Below are positions 14,683-20,854 of a stretch of 34,831 nt of DNA, piece by piece (within the stretch, counting starts at the first letter, position 1; each line of letters starts with the position of its first letter). The notes below the pieces were generated by a model. It ran no database searches. It was given only the letters and a program-made list of their open reading frames with translations, and was not told the origin of the DNA. Location: the IMG/VR virus record IMGVR_UViG_3300025652_000241, positions 1 to 34,831 of that record; one strand, 5' to 3'. Source of the DNA: a virus. The position numbers and the translations under genes were made by a program.

Positions 14683-15687
14683 ATGGGACATAATATTACA
14701 GCAAGAGATAGGCAAGAAGGCGTAAAGCAAGCTTGGCATGGTATGACAGATGTAAAGGAGGTTATCCATTTAAAGGATAACTACCTAACGTCATGGGATG
14801 TAGAGCGCCGTGCTCTCTCATTTGAAGCAAATGGCGAGGATGTCGATTCCGGATTTGACATCCTTGTTGGTAGTGATGATGGTCAGTTAATTGGTAAGCC
14901 AATGTCAAAAGCATATAAAGAAGTCTCTAATGAGGCCTTCATGGACCTTGTTAGTGACGCTATGAGTAGACTACCTAAGGCAAAGCTTGAGAGTGTCGGT
15001 TCGGTTGGTAATCGTGGTAAGGTTTTTGCAACTATGAGTCTTGGCGATCATAAGGACTATAAGATCGGTGACCGTCAATTCCAAGACTTCCTAAACTTCG
15101 GTAATGCTCATGATCAGAGCTCTCGTCTGTGGATCAACAATACGAATGTATGTACTGTATGTGAGAATACGTTCAACTTCAACCTAAGATCTAATGAAGG
15201 CTTAGTTGGATCAGCTGTTCACCGCGGTGATGTTGAGCTTAAGTTAGCCGATCTAACAGTATTGGTGGATGAGTTTCTCGGTACACAGGAGGACTTCAAA
15301 GCGAAATTCGATAAGCTCTTGCAGCGTCGTATTGATCTTGAAAAAGCTCAGCAGCTCTTTACAGGCTTCCTTACTCGCAATAATCCCAGGGAGCGTGCGA
15401 GTGCCCGGTGCCTCAACACAGTTGAACGTCTTGGTGAGTTATTTACTAGGGGTGCAGGTAACCGTGGAGAGAACTACGCTGATGCGTTCTCTGCAGTCAC
15501 TGACTACTACACACATAGTAGTACGCGCGGCGGTGGTAAGAATAAAGCTAGCCAGTATTATTCGTCTGAGCACGGGTTAGGTCGCATGAATAAAAATGCA
15601 TTCTGGACAGTGGTTAACAATCGCGAGCTTTGTGAGAAGACAATTCAACGAGGTAAAAAGTTCCTAGACCTTGCATCAATCAACTAG
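14683..15687 (+). CDS. DUF932 family protein
   Basis: A 334-residue protein of the phage/plasmid DUF932 type. Visible family features are the N-terminal WHGM (residues 19-22), the central RLWINNTNVCTVCENTFNFN where DUF932 proteins have a conserved V-C-NT segment, and a helical C-terminal half. DUF932 proteins are widespread on plasmids and phages; their molecular role is not established. The N-terminus lacks a signal peptide. The leader is A-rich (caatcaaaaaaacaaaaaaa) with no SD near the ATG. It lies between the RadA-like gene and the small-gene cluster, which points to early or middle expression. Confidence 0.75.
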   Translation: MGHNITARDRQEGVKQAWHGMTDVKEVIHLKDNYLTSWDVERRALSFEANGEDVDSGFDILVGSDDGQLIGKPMSKAYKEVSNEAFMDLVSDAMSRLPKAKLESVGSVGNRGKVFATMSLGDHKDYKIGDRQFQDFLNFGNAHDQSSRLWINNTNVCTVCENTFNFNLRSNEGLVGSAVHRGDVELKLADLTVLVDEFLGTQEDFKAKFDKLLQRRIDLEKAQQLFTGFLTRNNPRERASARCLNTVERLGELFTRGAGNRGENYADAFSAVTDYYTHSSTRGGGKNKASQYYSSEHGLGRMNKNAFWTVVNNRELCEKTIQRGKKFLDLASIN

Positions 15688-15702
15688 GAGCGACTATATA
15701 AT
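15687..15702 (+). promoter_or_regulatory. Weak GGAACACC-type promoter (GGAGCGACTATATAAT)
   Basis: Keeps the GG-A start and TATAAT at 15697-15702 but diverges in the middle. It overlaps the end of the DUF932 gene and precedes the ATG at 15727 by 24 nt. Confidence 0.4.
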
Positions 15703-15726
15703 AAGACAAGTAATAAAGATATATAT

Positions 15727-15912
15727 ATGAATAATATTAAAACAGAAGGTTACACTTTTACTCTTAATCCAGATACGGGCGTGGTTGTAGTGTATGCAGA
15801 TAAAGACGCAATGGATCCTGTGTATGTTGGTGTTAATGGTAATATCACAGATCAGAAATCTTTCGAGATTGAAGTTGCGTATATCCTTAATGAGCTACCC
15901 TCATGTCAGTAG
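15727..15912 (+). CDS. Small unknown protein, 61 aa
   Basis: Starts MNNIKTEGYTFTLNPDTGVV; a compact beta-rich acidic protein with no membrane segment. It overlaps the next gene by 10 nt, so the two are probably translated together. No SD; the ATG follows an AT tract (gatatatatatg). Confidence 0.6.
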   Translation: MNNIKTEGYTFTLNPDTGVVVVYADKDAMDPVYVGVNGNITDQKSFEIEVAYILNELPSCQ

Positions 15913-16133
15913 GCCGAATACTTGAAGTTGTTAAGAGAGGCCATACTCATCTCGTTAAGTTTGACCTTGAAGCAACCTATAACATGGATGAATTCAGAGA
16001 TTTTGTTACAATGAAAGAGAGTAATCTTAAGATTAGTAACCGCACGTTAAAGCACAAGTTCGGCGCAGATTTATACTTACATCTCGACTTAGCTTATAAC
16101 CTATTAAAAGAAGTTGCTATTAGCGACGAATAA
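15903..16133 (+). CDS. Small unknown protein, 76 aa
   Basis: Starts MSVGRILEVVKRGHTHLVKF. Mixed alpha/beta composition, soluble, with a helical C-terminus (DLYLHLDLAYNLLKEVAISD). Overlaps the preceding gene in another frame. No recognised family. Confidence 0.6.
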   Translation: MSVGRILEVVKRGHTHLVKFDLEATYNMDEFRDFVTMKESNLKISNRTLKHKFGADLYLHLDLAYNLLKEVAISDE

Positions 16134-16135
16134 TA

Positions 16136-16141
16136 TATAAT
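16136..16141 (+). promoter_or_regulatory. Isolated -10 box TATAAT
   Basis: Lies exactly 6 nt before the ATG at 16148, the same geometry as the GGAACACC promoters, but the upstream element is missing. Confidence 0.35.
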
Positions 16142-16147
16142 ACAATT

Positions 16148-16351
16148 ATGCAACCAAAATATAGAAAAGGTCAAACAATTAACTATAAGTCAGGGGAGCA
16201 CTTTCACTCTTATGGTGAGGTAATTAATATAGAAGAAAAAACGATCTCAGGTAAGACTGAAGTAGTCTATCTTGTATCAGAAGGTAATGGTGGGCAGAGA
16301 ATGACTTATGTTAATCAGTCTGATATTCTGACCCTACTTACCGAGGATTAA
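16148..16351 (+). CDS. Small beta-barrel-like protein, 67 aa
   Basis: MQPKYRKGQTINYKSGEHFH followed by GEVINIEEKTISGKTEVVYLV resembles a small SH3-like barrel (strand, turn, GEV, strand, YLV), a fold common in small nucleic-acid- or peptide-binding proteins. No family is recognised. A -10-like box lies 6 nt before the ATG. Confidence 0.6.
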   Translation: MQPKYRKGQTINYKSGEHFHSYGEVINIEEKTISGKTEVVYLVSEGNGGQRMTYVNQSDILTLLTED

Positions 16352-16363
16352 ATTATACGCACC

Positions 16364-16705
16364 ATGCCGCGGCACAGTAAAGCTACAATATTAATCCTTG
16401 GCTATGTATGTATAGTTACCACCCTACTCATCATTGTTTTTAAGCCATGGGAGGTCGTAAAGGCTACTCCGCAGACTAGAGCTACTCCTACTGCTTTAAT
16501 AGATAGTAATTCTATTATTACACCTGAGTCTGATTTACCTCTCCCCAGGTTACCAGTCGCGGAGGTCGAAGAAGAAGGGTTATATAACTATGTAGATCAT
16601 ATTAGGTATCTACCTGAACAATCAGCTGTCGTAGAAGAAGTGGAAACTAAACCAAAAAAGAAGAAGCGCTGGTTCAGGTTTGCTAGTCCAGCACGGCAGC
16701 AATAA
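16364..16705 (+). CDS. Single-pass membrane protein with basic tail, 113 aa
   Basis: Residues 7-26 (ATILILGYVCIVTTLLIIVF) form one transmembrane helix after a short basic N-terminus (PRHSK). A Pro/Thr-rich linker and an acidic stretch follow (VAEVEEEGLY), then a highly basic end (KPKKKKRWFRF). It could be an inner-membrane host-interaction or spanin-like protein, but no motif supports either. Starts 12 nt after the previous gene. Confidence 0.6.
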   Translation: MPRHSKATILILGYVCIVTTLLIIVFKPWEVVKATPQTRATPTALIDSNSIITPESDLPLPRLPVAEVEEEGLYNYVDHIRYLPEQSAVVEEVETKPKKKKRWFRFASPARQQ

Positions 16706-16716
16706 CGCTCCATTAT

Positions 16717-16732
16717 GGAACACCAATACAAT
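16717..16732 (+). promoter_or_regulatory. GGAACACC-type promoter (GGAACACCAATACAAT)
   Basis: The -10 box is TACAAT at 16727-16732, 6 nt before the ATG at 16739. An upstream in-frame ATG at 16715 overlaps this element and would translate the promoter itself. Confidence 0.65.
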
Positions 16733-16738
16733 TATAGT

Positions 16739-16945
16739 ATGGGATTAGATCAAAAAGAAACAGACCTCGAGGTAATTAAGCGCCGTAATTACGAAAATAC
16801 TTTCATTGAAGAGCAAGCAGAAAATATACAATCGTTAGGTGTCCAGAACATTATTACCAAGTACGGTACTGATGATATCGATAAGATCGATAGACTGTGG
16901 TTCAGTGTATTGCGTAAGATGATCGATAACTATATGATCAAGTAG
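16739..16945 (+). CDS. Small helical protein, 68 aa
   Basis: Starts MGLDQKETDLEVIKRRNYEN; charged and helical throughout, ending LRKMIDNYMIK. I choose the ATG at 16739 and not the one eight codons upstream at 16715, because the upstream one lies inside the promoter element and the chosen ATG has the standard 6-nt spacing from the -10 box. Function unknown. Confidence 0.65.
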   Translation: MGLDQKETDLEVIKRRNYENTFIEEQAENIQSLGVQNIITKYGTDDIDKIDRLWFSVLRKMIDNYMIK

Positions 16946-16959
16946 GAATTTCGAACGTA

Positions 16960-17030
16960 TAGGCTACTACGTTACTGTAGTCTGTGGCTGGCTCCGGCTG
17001 AGAGTGATAGCGTAAGCAATGATTCACAGG
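16960..17030 (+). ncRNA. Possible structured RNA in a 122-bp gap
   Basis: The gap 16946-17067 holds a hairpin ACTAC/GTAGT (16966-16970 with 16977-16981, loop GTTACT), then a pair CTGTG/CACAG (16982-16986 with 17025-17029) closing about 38 nt that include a short GC stem with GTAA loop. It is more GC-rich than its neighbours. It may be a small RNA, a leader element or a processing site. No reading frame of note. Confidence 0.3.
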
Positions 17031-17045
17031 GCAATTTATTTAAAA

Positions 17046-17061
17046 GGAACACCGATATAAT
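17046..17061 (+). promoter_or_regulatory. GGAACACCGATATAAT promoter
   Basis: Perfect consensus; TATAAT ends 6 nt before the ATG at 17068. Confidence 0.8.
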
Positions 17062-17067
17062 AATAGT

Positions 17068-17316
17068 ATGATACAAACAATTAGAAGGTATAAAGGGTTA
17101 GCTAATAAAGAGCTTACCGTGGCGTATAAGAAGATTAGCAGAGACCTTGATAGAGCGTATAGTAAGGCTTTAGGCGAGGCTGAGAGAATGGCTGATAATA
17201 TGGAGGAGCATAAACCATCTAATATTAAGAAGCTTGAGAAGCTCGATGAAGTAGTATGTTGTCTTCAGACTGAACTGGATGCAATTGGTATGCTCAAAAC
17301 TGGACGATTCAATTAA
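17068..17316 (+). CDS. Small helical protein, 82 aa
   Basis: Starts MIQTIRRYKGLANKELTVAY. Almost wholly helical and charged, with heptad-like spacing (LEKLDEVVCCLQTELDAIGM), suggesting a coiled coil. First gene of a five-gene run (17068-18259) with intergenic gaps of 1-18 nt. The consensus promoter gives a predicted leaderless start. Confidence 0.7.
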   Translation: MIQTIRRYKGLANKELTVAYKKISRDLDRAYSKALGEAERMADNMEEHKPSNIKKLEKLDEVVCCLQTELDAIGMLKTGRFN

Positions 17317-17317
17317 T

Positions 17318-17515
17318 ATGAAAATGATTATTAAGTTTAAAACTAAAAAGGCGTATGATACATGTCATACATTTATTAACGGAAACGGGTTCTGTTTTAG
17401 GACGCGCGGAGAGGAAAAGATGATTGAATTCTTCTATGAGTATACGATGCTAGATGTCGCAGGGTTCTGTAGCGGTATGTTAGGACTTGAGGGTGATTTT
17501 GAAATTGTAGTATAG
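17318..17515 (+). CDS. Small unknown protein, 65 aa
   Basis: MKMIIKFKTKKAYDTCHTFI, then NGFCFRTRGEEKMIEFFYEY; an alternating alpha/beta pattern like a small ferredoxin-like fold. The start at 17318 is one base after the previous stop; upstream in-frame starts would overlap that gene. Three Cys residues, no clear metal motif. Confidence 0.6.
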   Translation: MKMIIKFKTKKAYDTCHTFINGNGFCFRTRGEEKMIEFFYEYTMLDVAGFCSGMLGLEGDFEIVV

Positions 17516-17517
17516 TT

Positions 17518-17742
17518 ATGGCAATGATTTATACTAACAAGTCGATTGAAAAGGAGAAGCAAGCCCATCAATATAAGCAGCTGCTAGCCGATGAACACCA
17601 TCAACTAGCTCTCGACAAGGCTATGCTATTAGACTTCGTACATCTTGTAGTTGCTGGTAAGCGACGCTCCGGAGAGTATAGCAACAGCCGAGATGATCTT
17701 CGCGTAAAGGCGGGTGAAGTATTAACAGAATTAAAACTTTAA
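17518..17742 (+). CDS. Small coiled-coil protein, 74 aa
   Basis: Starts MAMIYTNKSIEKEKQAHQYK; residues 10-45 are helical and heptad-like, and the end is charged (RDDLRVKAGEVLTELKL). Two nt after the previous gene. Unknown function. Confidence 0.6.
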   Translation: MAMIYTNKSIEKEKQAHQYKQLLADEHHQLALDKAMLLDFVHLVVAGKRRSGEYSNSRDDLRVKAGEVLTELKL

Positions 17743-17746
17743 ATAC

Positions 17747-18037
17747 ATGTACACACTCAAACGCATAAGGAAGTTCTGCTTACATAGCTACGAAACTGAT
17801 CGTGCTGCCTTTGCGTGTGAGTTGGTAAGTTTGGTCTTCGCTGTTATTGCTAGTTTAATGCTTGCGTTAACAGCTGAAGCGCCTAACATGGCATATATAT
17901 ACCCAGGGTTCTTTGTTAGTTGTACTGCTGCAACGTATGGGTACTATAAGCGCAAGCTTGCCTGGCCAATGATACTAACTTCGTACTATATGGTAGTAAA
18001 TATATTTGGAATGGGAGTAGTGTATGGAGTATGGTAA
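17747..18037 (+). CDS. Three-helix membrane protein, 96 aa
   Basis: A basic N-terminus (MYTLKRIRKF) precedes membrane helices at about 22-43, 49-66 and 72-95. The pattern with PGFFVSCTAATYGYYKRK between helices recalls half-transporter-type proteins (PnuC/SemiSWEET size class), but the similarity is by eye only. Follows the previous gene by 4 nt. Confidence 0.6.
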   Translation: MYTLKRIRKFCLHSYETDRAAFACELVSLVFAVIASLMLALTAEAPNMAYIYPGFFVSCTAATYGYYKRKLAWPMILTSYYMVVNIFGMGVVYGVW

Positions 18038-18040
18038 TCC

Positions 18041-18048
18041 TCTAAATA
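18041..18048 (+). promoter_or_regulatory. Possible late box TCTAAATA
   Basis: 7 nt before the ATG at 18056; just past the end of the preceding gene. Confidence 0.35.
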
Positions 18049-18055
18049 ATAATAT

Positions 18056-18259
18056 ATGAATATACTAGCACAGATAGAACAATTGGTTGATGATAAGTTT
18101 CATCAAAACATGATGGACGCTGCCGTAGTAGTTGAAAAGACACCAGTCAGTTTCTTTGTAAAAACTGCTGCCCTTTTTGCAGGTACTATTATATTAGCTT
18201 TTCTTTTTAGACAGTGGAAGATTAGTAGAATAAAGAAAAAGAAATCCCAAGACAAATAA
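18056..18259 (+). CDS. Single-pass membrane protein, 67 aa
   Basis: An amphipathic N-terminal helix (NILAQIEQLVDDKFHQNMMD), one membrane helix at about 32-50 (FFVKTAALFAGTIILAFLF), and a very basic end (KKKKSQDK). Unknown function; directly upstream of tRNA-Tyr. Confidence 0.6.
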   Translation: MNILAQIEQLVDDKFHQNMMDAAVVVEKTPVSFFVKTAALFAGTIILAFLFRQWKISRIKKKKSQDK

Positions 18260-18272
18260 AAATTAATATAAA

Positions 18273-18358
18273 GGGTAGGTGGCCGAGTGGTTAAAGGCGG
18301 CAGACTGTAAATCTGCTCTCGTATGAGTACGCTGGTTCGAATCCAGCCCTGCCCACCA
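18273..18358 (+). tRNA. tRNA-Tyr (GTA)
   Basis: Complete cloverleaf with long variable arm: acceptor GGGTAGG/CCTGCCC, anticodon loop CTGTAAA with GTA at 18307-18309, T-loop TTCGAAT, CCA encoded. Confidence 0.95.
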
Positions 18359-18367
18359 ATATAATAA

Positions 18368-18640
18368 ATGAAGTTCGTAAGACTACATAAACTACCTGAA
18401 GATCATATTCTCCGGAATACATCAGTAGTGGGTTTCGCGAGCAGGACGTATGAGTGTCATGGTAAAGGTAAATATGATTGGAGCATGTGGAAGCGGGTCG
18501 GGGCGGATTGGCCGATTGCGTCAAAGACGTATAATGAACTAGGAGAGGTATGGAAGACGAAACCAATCTCGGAGTGGAGACCAACTAAAGAATTAGAAGA
18601 AAAATATCAACAAAGTGCGCCTATAGTTAAACGGATATAA
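18368..18640 (+). CDS. Small unknown protein, 90 aa
   Basis: Starts MKFVRLHKLPEDHILRNTSV. Soluble, rich in Trp and Lys (YDWSMWKRVGADWPIASKTY), no recognised motif. It lies between two tRNA genes, two bases before tRNA-Arg, and probably shares their transcript. Confidence 0.55.
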   Translation: MKFVRLHKLPEDHILRNTSVVGFASRTYECHGKGKYDWSMWKRVGADWPIASKTYNELGEVWKTKPISEWRPTKELEEKYQQSAPIVKRI

Positions 18641-18642
18641 AT

Positions 18643-18719
18643 GCACCAGTAGCTCAGTTGGATAGAGCAACGGATTTCTAATCCGTGGGTCGGGGATTCG
18701 AGTTCCTCCTGGTGTACCA
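18643..18719 (+). tRNA. tRNA-Arg (TCT)
   Basis: Acceptor GCACCAG/CTGGTGT, D-arm AGCTCAGTTGGATAGAGC, anticodon stem ACGGA/TCCGT with loop TTTCTAA (TCT at 18677-18679), CCA encoded. Reads AGA, a codon frequent in AT-rich phage genes. Confidence 0.93.
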
Positions 18720-18724
18720 TTTTA

Positions 18725-18732
18725 CATAAATA
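18725..18732 (+). promoter_or_regulatory. Late promoter CATAAATA
   Basis: 5 nt before the ATG at 18738; immediately after tRNA-Arg, and the clearest late box within the plus-strand small-gene region. Confidence 0.65.
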
Positions 18733-18737
18733 TATAT

Positions 18738-18959
18738 ATGAGTGAAGAAACAAATACAACAACACAAGAGGTAGTTGAATGTAAGCATAGCTTTGTGCAA
18801 GATAGTATAATGACTCGACTTAAGCAAGAGAGCACATGGCGTGGTATTATTACCGTCGCTACTTTATTGGGATGGCGTCTCGCTCCAGATCAAGTAGAAG
18901 CTATTATTACCACAGGGGCAGGTTTGGTCGCTGCAATTAATGTTCTTAAACATGATTAA
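18738..18959 (+). CDS. Holin-like small membrane protein, 73 aa
   Basis: A soluble N-terminus (MSEETNTTTQEVVECKHSFV) is followed by DSIMTRLKQESTWRGIITVA and a hydrophobic C-terminal half with one or two short membrane segments (about 34-46 and 54-68, separated by APDQVEA). The STWRGI(I)TV...GAG pattern recalls phage holin-type proteins. The late promoter fits a lysis or virion-assembly role. The probable endolysin has its own membrane partner at 22756, so this may be a second holin, or unrelated. Confidence 0.55.
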   Translation: MSEETNTTTQEVVECKHSFVQDSIMTRLKQESTWRGIITVATLLGWRLAPDQVEAIITTGAGLVAAINVLKHD

Positions 18960-19122
18960 TAATAAAAATATATGGTTCGAGGTGGGCATACATCTTTTTA
19001 TTATGCTCGCTATCATACCCGCGACAATCTTTGCATGTTTAATTACAATAAAATCAATGCTATTTGCGTATCCTGAGTATGTATATAATGCATATGCATC
19101 TAGATTTTATAATTGGAAGTAA
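18952..19122 (+). CDS. Small membrane protein, 56 aa
   Basis: MINNKNIWFEVGIHLFIMLA with a single long hydrophobic helix at about 8-38 and an aromatic C-terminus (YVYNAYASRFYNWK). The ATG at 18952 overlaps the end of the holin-like gene by 8 nt, suggesting translational coupling and a shared membrane function. Confidence 0.55.
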   Translation: MINNKNIWFEVGIHLFIMLAIIPATIFACLITIKSMLFAYPEYVYNAYASRFYNWK

Positions 19123-19123
19123 T

Positions 19124-19333
19124 ATGGAGAGGCGCTTACATATAGAGCAGGAAGACGCTAATAAGTTCTTCGAATACTTAATTAAGTTAAGTGAAGAGAG
19201 TGGAGAAACATACCCGGATCAATACCCGCACGCTATATTAGCAGATGCTTATGGTCTAGGGCTCGGTCAAGCTGAAGAGCTTTACTTAAATTGGCTGGAT
19301 ATGAGAAGATTTCAAGCCGGAACACCGTTATAA
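19124..19333 (+). CDS. Small helical protein, 69 aa
   Basis: Starts MERRLHIEQEDANKFFEYLI; helical and acidic, with DAYGLGLGQAEELYLNWLDM. Its last five codons overlap a GGAACACC promoter (19319-19334). Start chosen one base after the previous stop. Confidence 0.6.
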   Translation: MERRLHIEQEDANKFFEYLIKLSEESGETYPDQYPHAILADAYGLGLGQAEELYLNWLDMRRFQAGTPL

Positions 19334-19334
19334 T
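19319..19334 (+). promoter_or_regulatory. GGAACACC-type promoter (GGAACACCGTTATAAT)
   Basis: Overlaps the 3' end and stop of the 69-residue gene. No ATG follows at 5-6 nt; the next gene starts 134 nt away, after a second promoter. Confidence 0.6.
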
Positions 19335-19410
19335 AGTGGTAAGAGCGACATAAAAGAAAAGTCGATTCGAGTATCTGACAGATCTATGTTAAAGGTGATA
19401 ATTCCGGAAC

Positions 19411-19426
19411 GGAACACCGATATAAT
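19411..19426 (+). promoter_or_regulatory. GGAACACCGATATAAT promoter of the peptidase gene
   Basis: Perfect consensus; -10 box at 19421-19426, followed by a roughly 35-nt A/C-rich leader with no SD. Confidence 0.8.
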
Positions 19427-19456
19427 TATAGAGAAGAAAGAAACAATAACAACCAA
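19411..19456 (+). repeat. 46-nt promoter-leader repeat, copy 2
   Basis: Matches 13621-13666 in 45 of 46 bases, including the leader gagaagaaagaaacaataac and aaccaa. Confidence 0.9.
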
Positions 19457-19467
19457 CTATTATAACA

Positions 19468-19995
19468 ATGAGCAAAGTATTAGATTATAAGCATTCGTCG
19501 ACAGAGATCGACTTCAGTAAAGCATCCGCAGCCTCTAAGATCGGAGAAAAGAATGATTGTTCAGTCCGAGCAATCGCAACTGCAGTAGGCGTAACTTATG
19601 ACGCTGCTCACAGATATATGAAAGATGTCATAGGTCGAAAGGACCGTAAGGGCGCAAAGGGTATGACTGATAAGCTCGAAGCTTTCACTGATCATGATAA
19701 CCCTATCCAAACAGCAGGTGATATTAATTTTAAATACAAAAAAATACCTACTGTTAGCCTCTGCAATGAGTATAAGCTCCGCGGAGAGATAGTGCATCGT
19801 AAGAAGACTGTTAAGTCGTTCATCGATGCCTTCCGCAAGGGTACATTTCTAGTATTTGTATCTAAACACGTATTCACTGTTAAGGATGGTGTACTCATCG
19901 ACAACTATGGCGAAGAGTTTCGACCTACTCGTAAGGTGCTTAATGCGTTCAGAGTCGATGTTGTGCCTGGTGAAACTCAATTAGAACTCTTCTAA
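19468..19995 (+). CDS. Predicted papain-like cysteine peptidase with C-terminal clamp-binding-like motif
   Basis: A 175-residue protein. KNDCSVRAIATAVG puts a cysteine (C31) at the start of a helix, the usual place of the papain-fold nucleophile. GTFLVFVSKHVFTVKDGVLIDN places H134 in a strand, followed by D145/N146, giving a possible Cys-His-Asp triad. Phage proteins with this NDC-VRA...HV-DG-(D) layout exist as uncharacterised predicted peptidases. The last five residues, QLELF (171-175), match the bacterial sliding-clamp-binding consensus QL-x-LF, often found at protein ends. It may act on a clamp-bound host factor, but activity is not proven. Its promoter-leader is a copy of that of the RadA-like gene, so the two are likely co-expressed early. 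Confidence 0.6.
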   Translation: MSKVLDYKHSSTEIDFSKASAASKIGEKNDCSVRAIATAVGVTYDAAHRYMKDVIGRKDRKGAKGMTDKLEAFTDHDNPIQTAGDINFKYKKIPTVSLCNEYKLRGEIVHRKKTVKSFIDAFRKGTFLVFVSKHVFTVKDGVLIDNYGEEFRPTRKVLNAFRVDVVPGETQLELF

Positions 19996-20007
19996 GGTAT
20001 ATATAAA

Positions 20008-20023
20008 GGAACATCAATATAAT
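20008..20023 (+). promoter_or_regulatory. GGAACACC-type promoter (GGAACATCAATATAAT)
   Basis: TATAAT ends 6 nt before the ATG at 20030. Confidence 0.7.
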
Positions 20024-20029
20024 AATAAT

Positions 20030-20284
20030 ATGACTATGACAATATGCGGCTGCGGTCGACCGGTAGAAGAGGCACGAGTAGAGCTCAATCTCAAGAGATG
20101 TAAAACGTGTGCGTTTGCTCTCCCGGATGTAGAGAGACCTAAAGGGGTAATGATATACACTGGAAAAGTCGGCGGGGAGATTGAGATCCACTCAGCTGAC
20201 TCCTGGAAAGAGAAGCGTAAATACTATGTACCTAATGGCGCTAGGAGCGCGGTTAAAAACTTTTCGAAAAATCCCTGCGCTTAA
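20030..20284 (+). CDS. Small zinc-ribbon-like protein, 84 aa
   Basis: MTMTICGCGRPVEEARVELN then LKRCKTCAFA: two cysteine pairs (C6/C8 and C24/C27) about 16 residues apart, in the arrangement of DksA/TraR-type zinc fingers (CG-PI-x-R...C--C). The rest is a basic beta-rich tail. Could bind RNA polymerase or DNA; known phage TraR-like proteins modify host transcription, but the helical hairpin of that family is absent. Predicted leaderless start. Confidence 0.6.
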   Translation: MTMTICGCGRPVEEARVELNLKRCKTCAFALPDVERPKGVMIYTGKVGGEIEIHSADSWKEKRKYYVPNGARSAVKNFSKNPCA

Positions 20285-20290
20285 AACTAT

Positions 20291-20512
20291 ATGAGGTATA
20301 CATTAAACGAACTAAACTATAAGGAATGGAATAACGCGCTTGACCTATACTTAAAATATAGGAAGCGAAAACCATCAGGTCAGTGGCATGATTGGTATAT
20401 GGGTAGAGTAGAACACGTCCAGAAACTCCGTGAAATGGAAGACCGGTTTCCAAACATTGAAGAAAGTGATATTATCGGTGAGTTTGATGTCATTGATGAA
20501 AAAGGTGCTTAA
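20291..20512 (+). CDS. Small helical protein, 73 aa
   Basis: Starts MRYTLNELNYKEWNNALDLY; helical, with a basic centre (RKRKPSGQWHDWYMGRVEHV) and an acidic C-terminus. No recognised domain. Seven nt after the zinc-ribbon gene. Confidence 0.6.
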   Translation: MRYTLNELNYKEWNNALDLYLKYRKRKPSGQWHDWYMGRVEHVQKLREMEDRFPNIEESDIIGEFDVIDEKGA

Positions 20513-20539
20513 TTATATACGGACACAACACAACTAATA

Positions 20540-20854
20540 ATGAAAATATCAATAGAACATTACGACGATACGATTACAGTGGAGACTAAAAACGATGACC
20601 TTACTATCAGCGAGGTAGTCAGTCATATGTACGGGCTATGCATCGCAGCTGGGTTCGATGCAGATAATGTAGCAGATGCATTTATGGACAAGTCTATAGA
20701 ATGTGCTCCATTACGTAATGCGAGTGACCAGATGCCATTTTTTGAATCGGATATAGAGCCGTATGACGGGCTACTGCGTGATGATACATCGTTCGAAGTA
20801 GAACTGGATAAAGACTATCGATTTGGTAGTGAATATAAAAATAAAAATATATGA
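20540..20854 (+). CDS. Small acidic protein, 104 aa
   Basis: Starts MKISIEHYDDTITVETKNDD; strongly acidic beta-alpha-beta protein (KISIEHYDDTITVE / LTISEVVSHMYGLCIAAGFD). The leader upstream is CA-rich (ggacacaacacaactaataa). Overlaps the next gene by four bases (ATGA). Acidic phage proteins of this size may mimic DNA; that is only a guess. Confidence 0.6.
   Translation: MKISIEHYDDTITVETKNDDLTISEVVSHMYGLCIAAGFDADNVADAFMDKSIECAPLRNASDQMPFFESDIEPYDGLLRDDTSFEVELDKDYRFGSEYKNKNI

Larger units (their letters stand above)
19334..19467 (+). other. 134-bp leader/intergenic region between tandem promoters
   Basis: Holds the stretch between the promoters at 19319 and 19411 and the leader of the peptidase gene. 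A small hairpin CGAC/GTCG is possible near 19348-19366. No credible reading frame: an ATG at 19386 opens a 34-codon frame that runs through the second promoter. Confidence 0.4.

Noticed and set aside
16986-17012. GGCTGAGAGT resembling part of a TPP riboswitch
   Set aside because: The second conserved half (ACC...TGAACCTGA) is absent and no thiamine gene is near.
19386-19490. A 34-residue frame across the peptidase promoter
   Set aside because: It translates the conserved promoter-leader, which is better explained as regulatory DNA.
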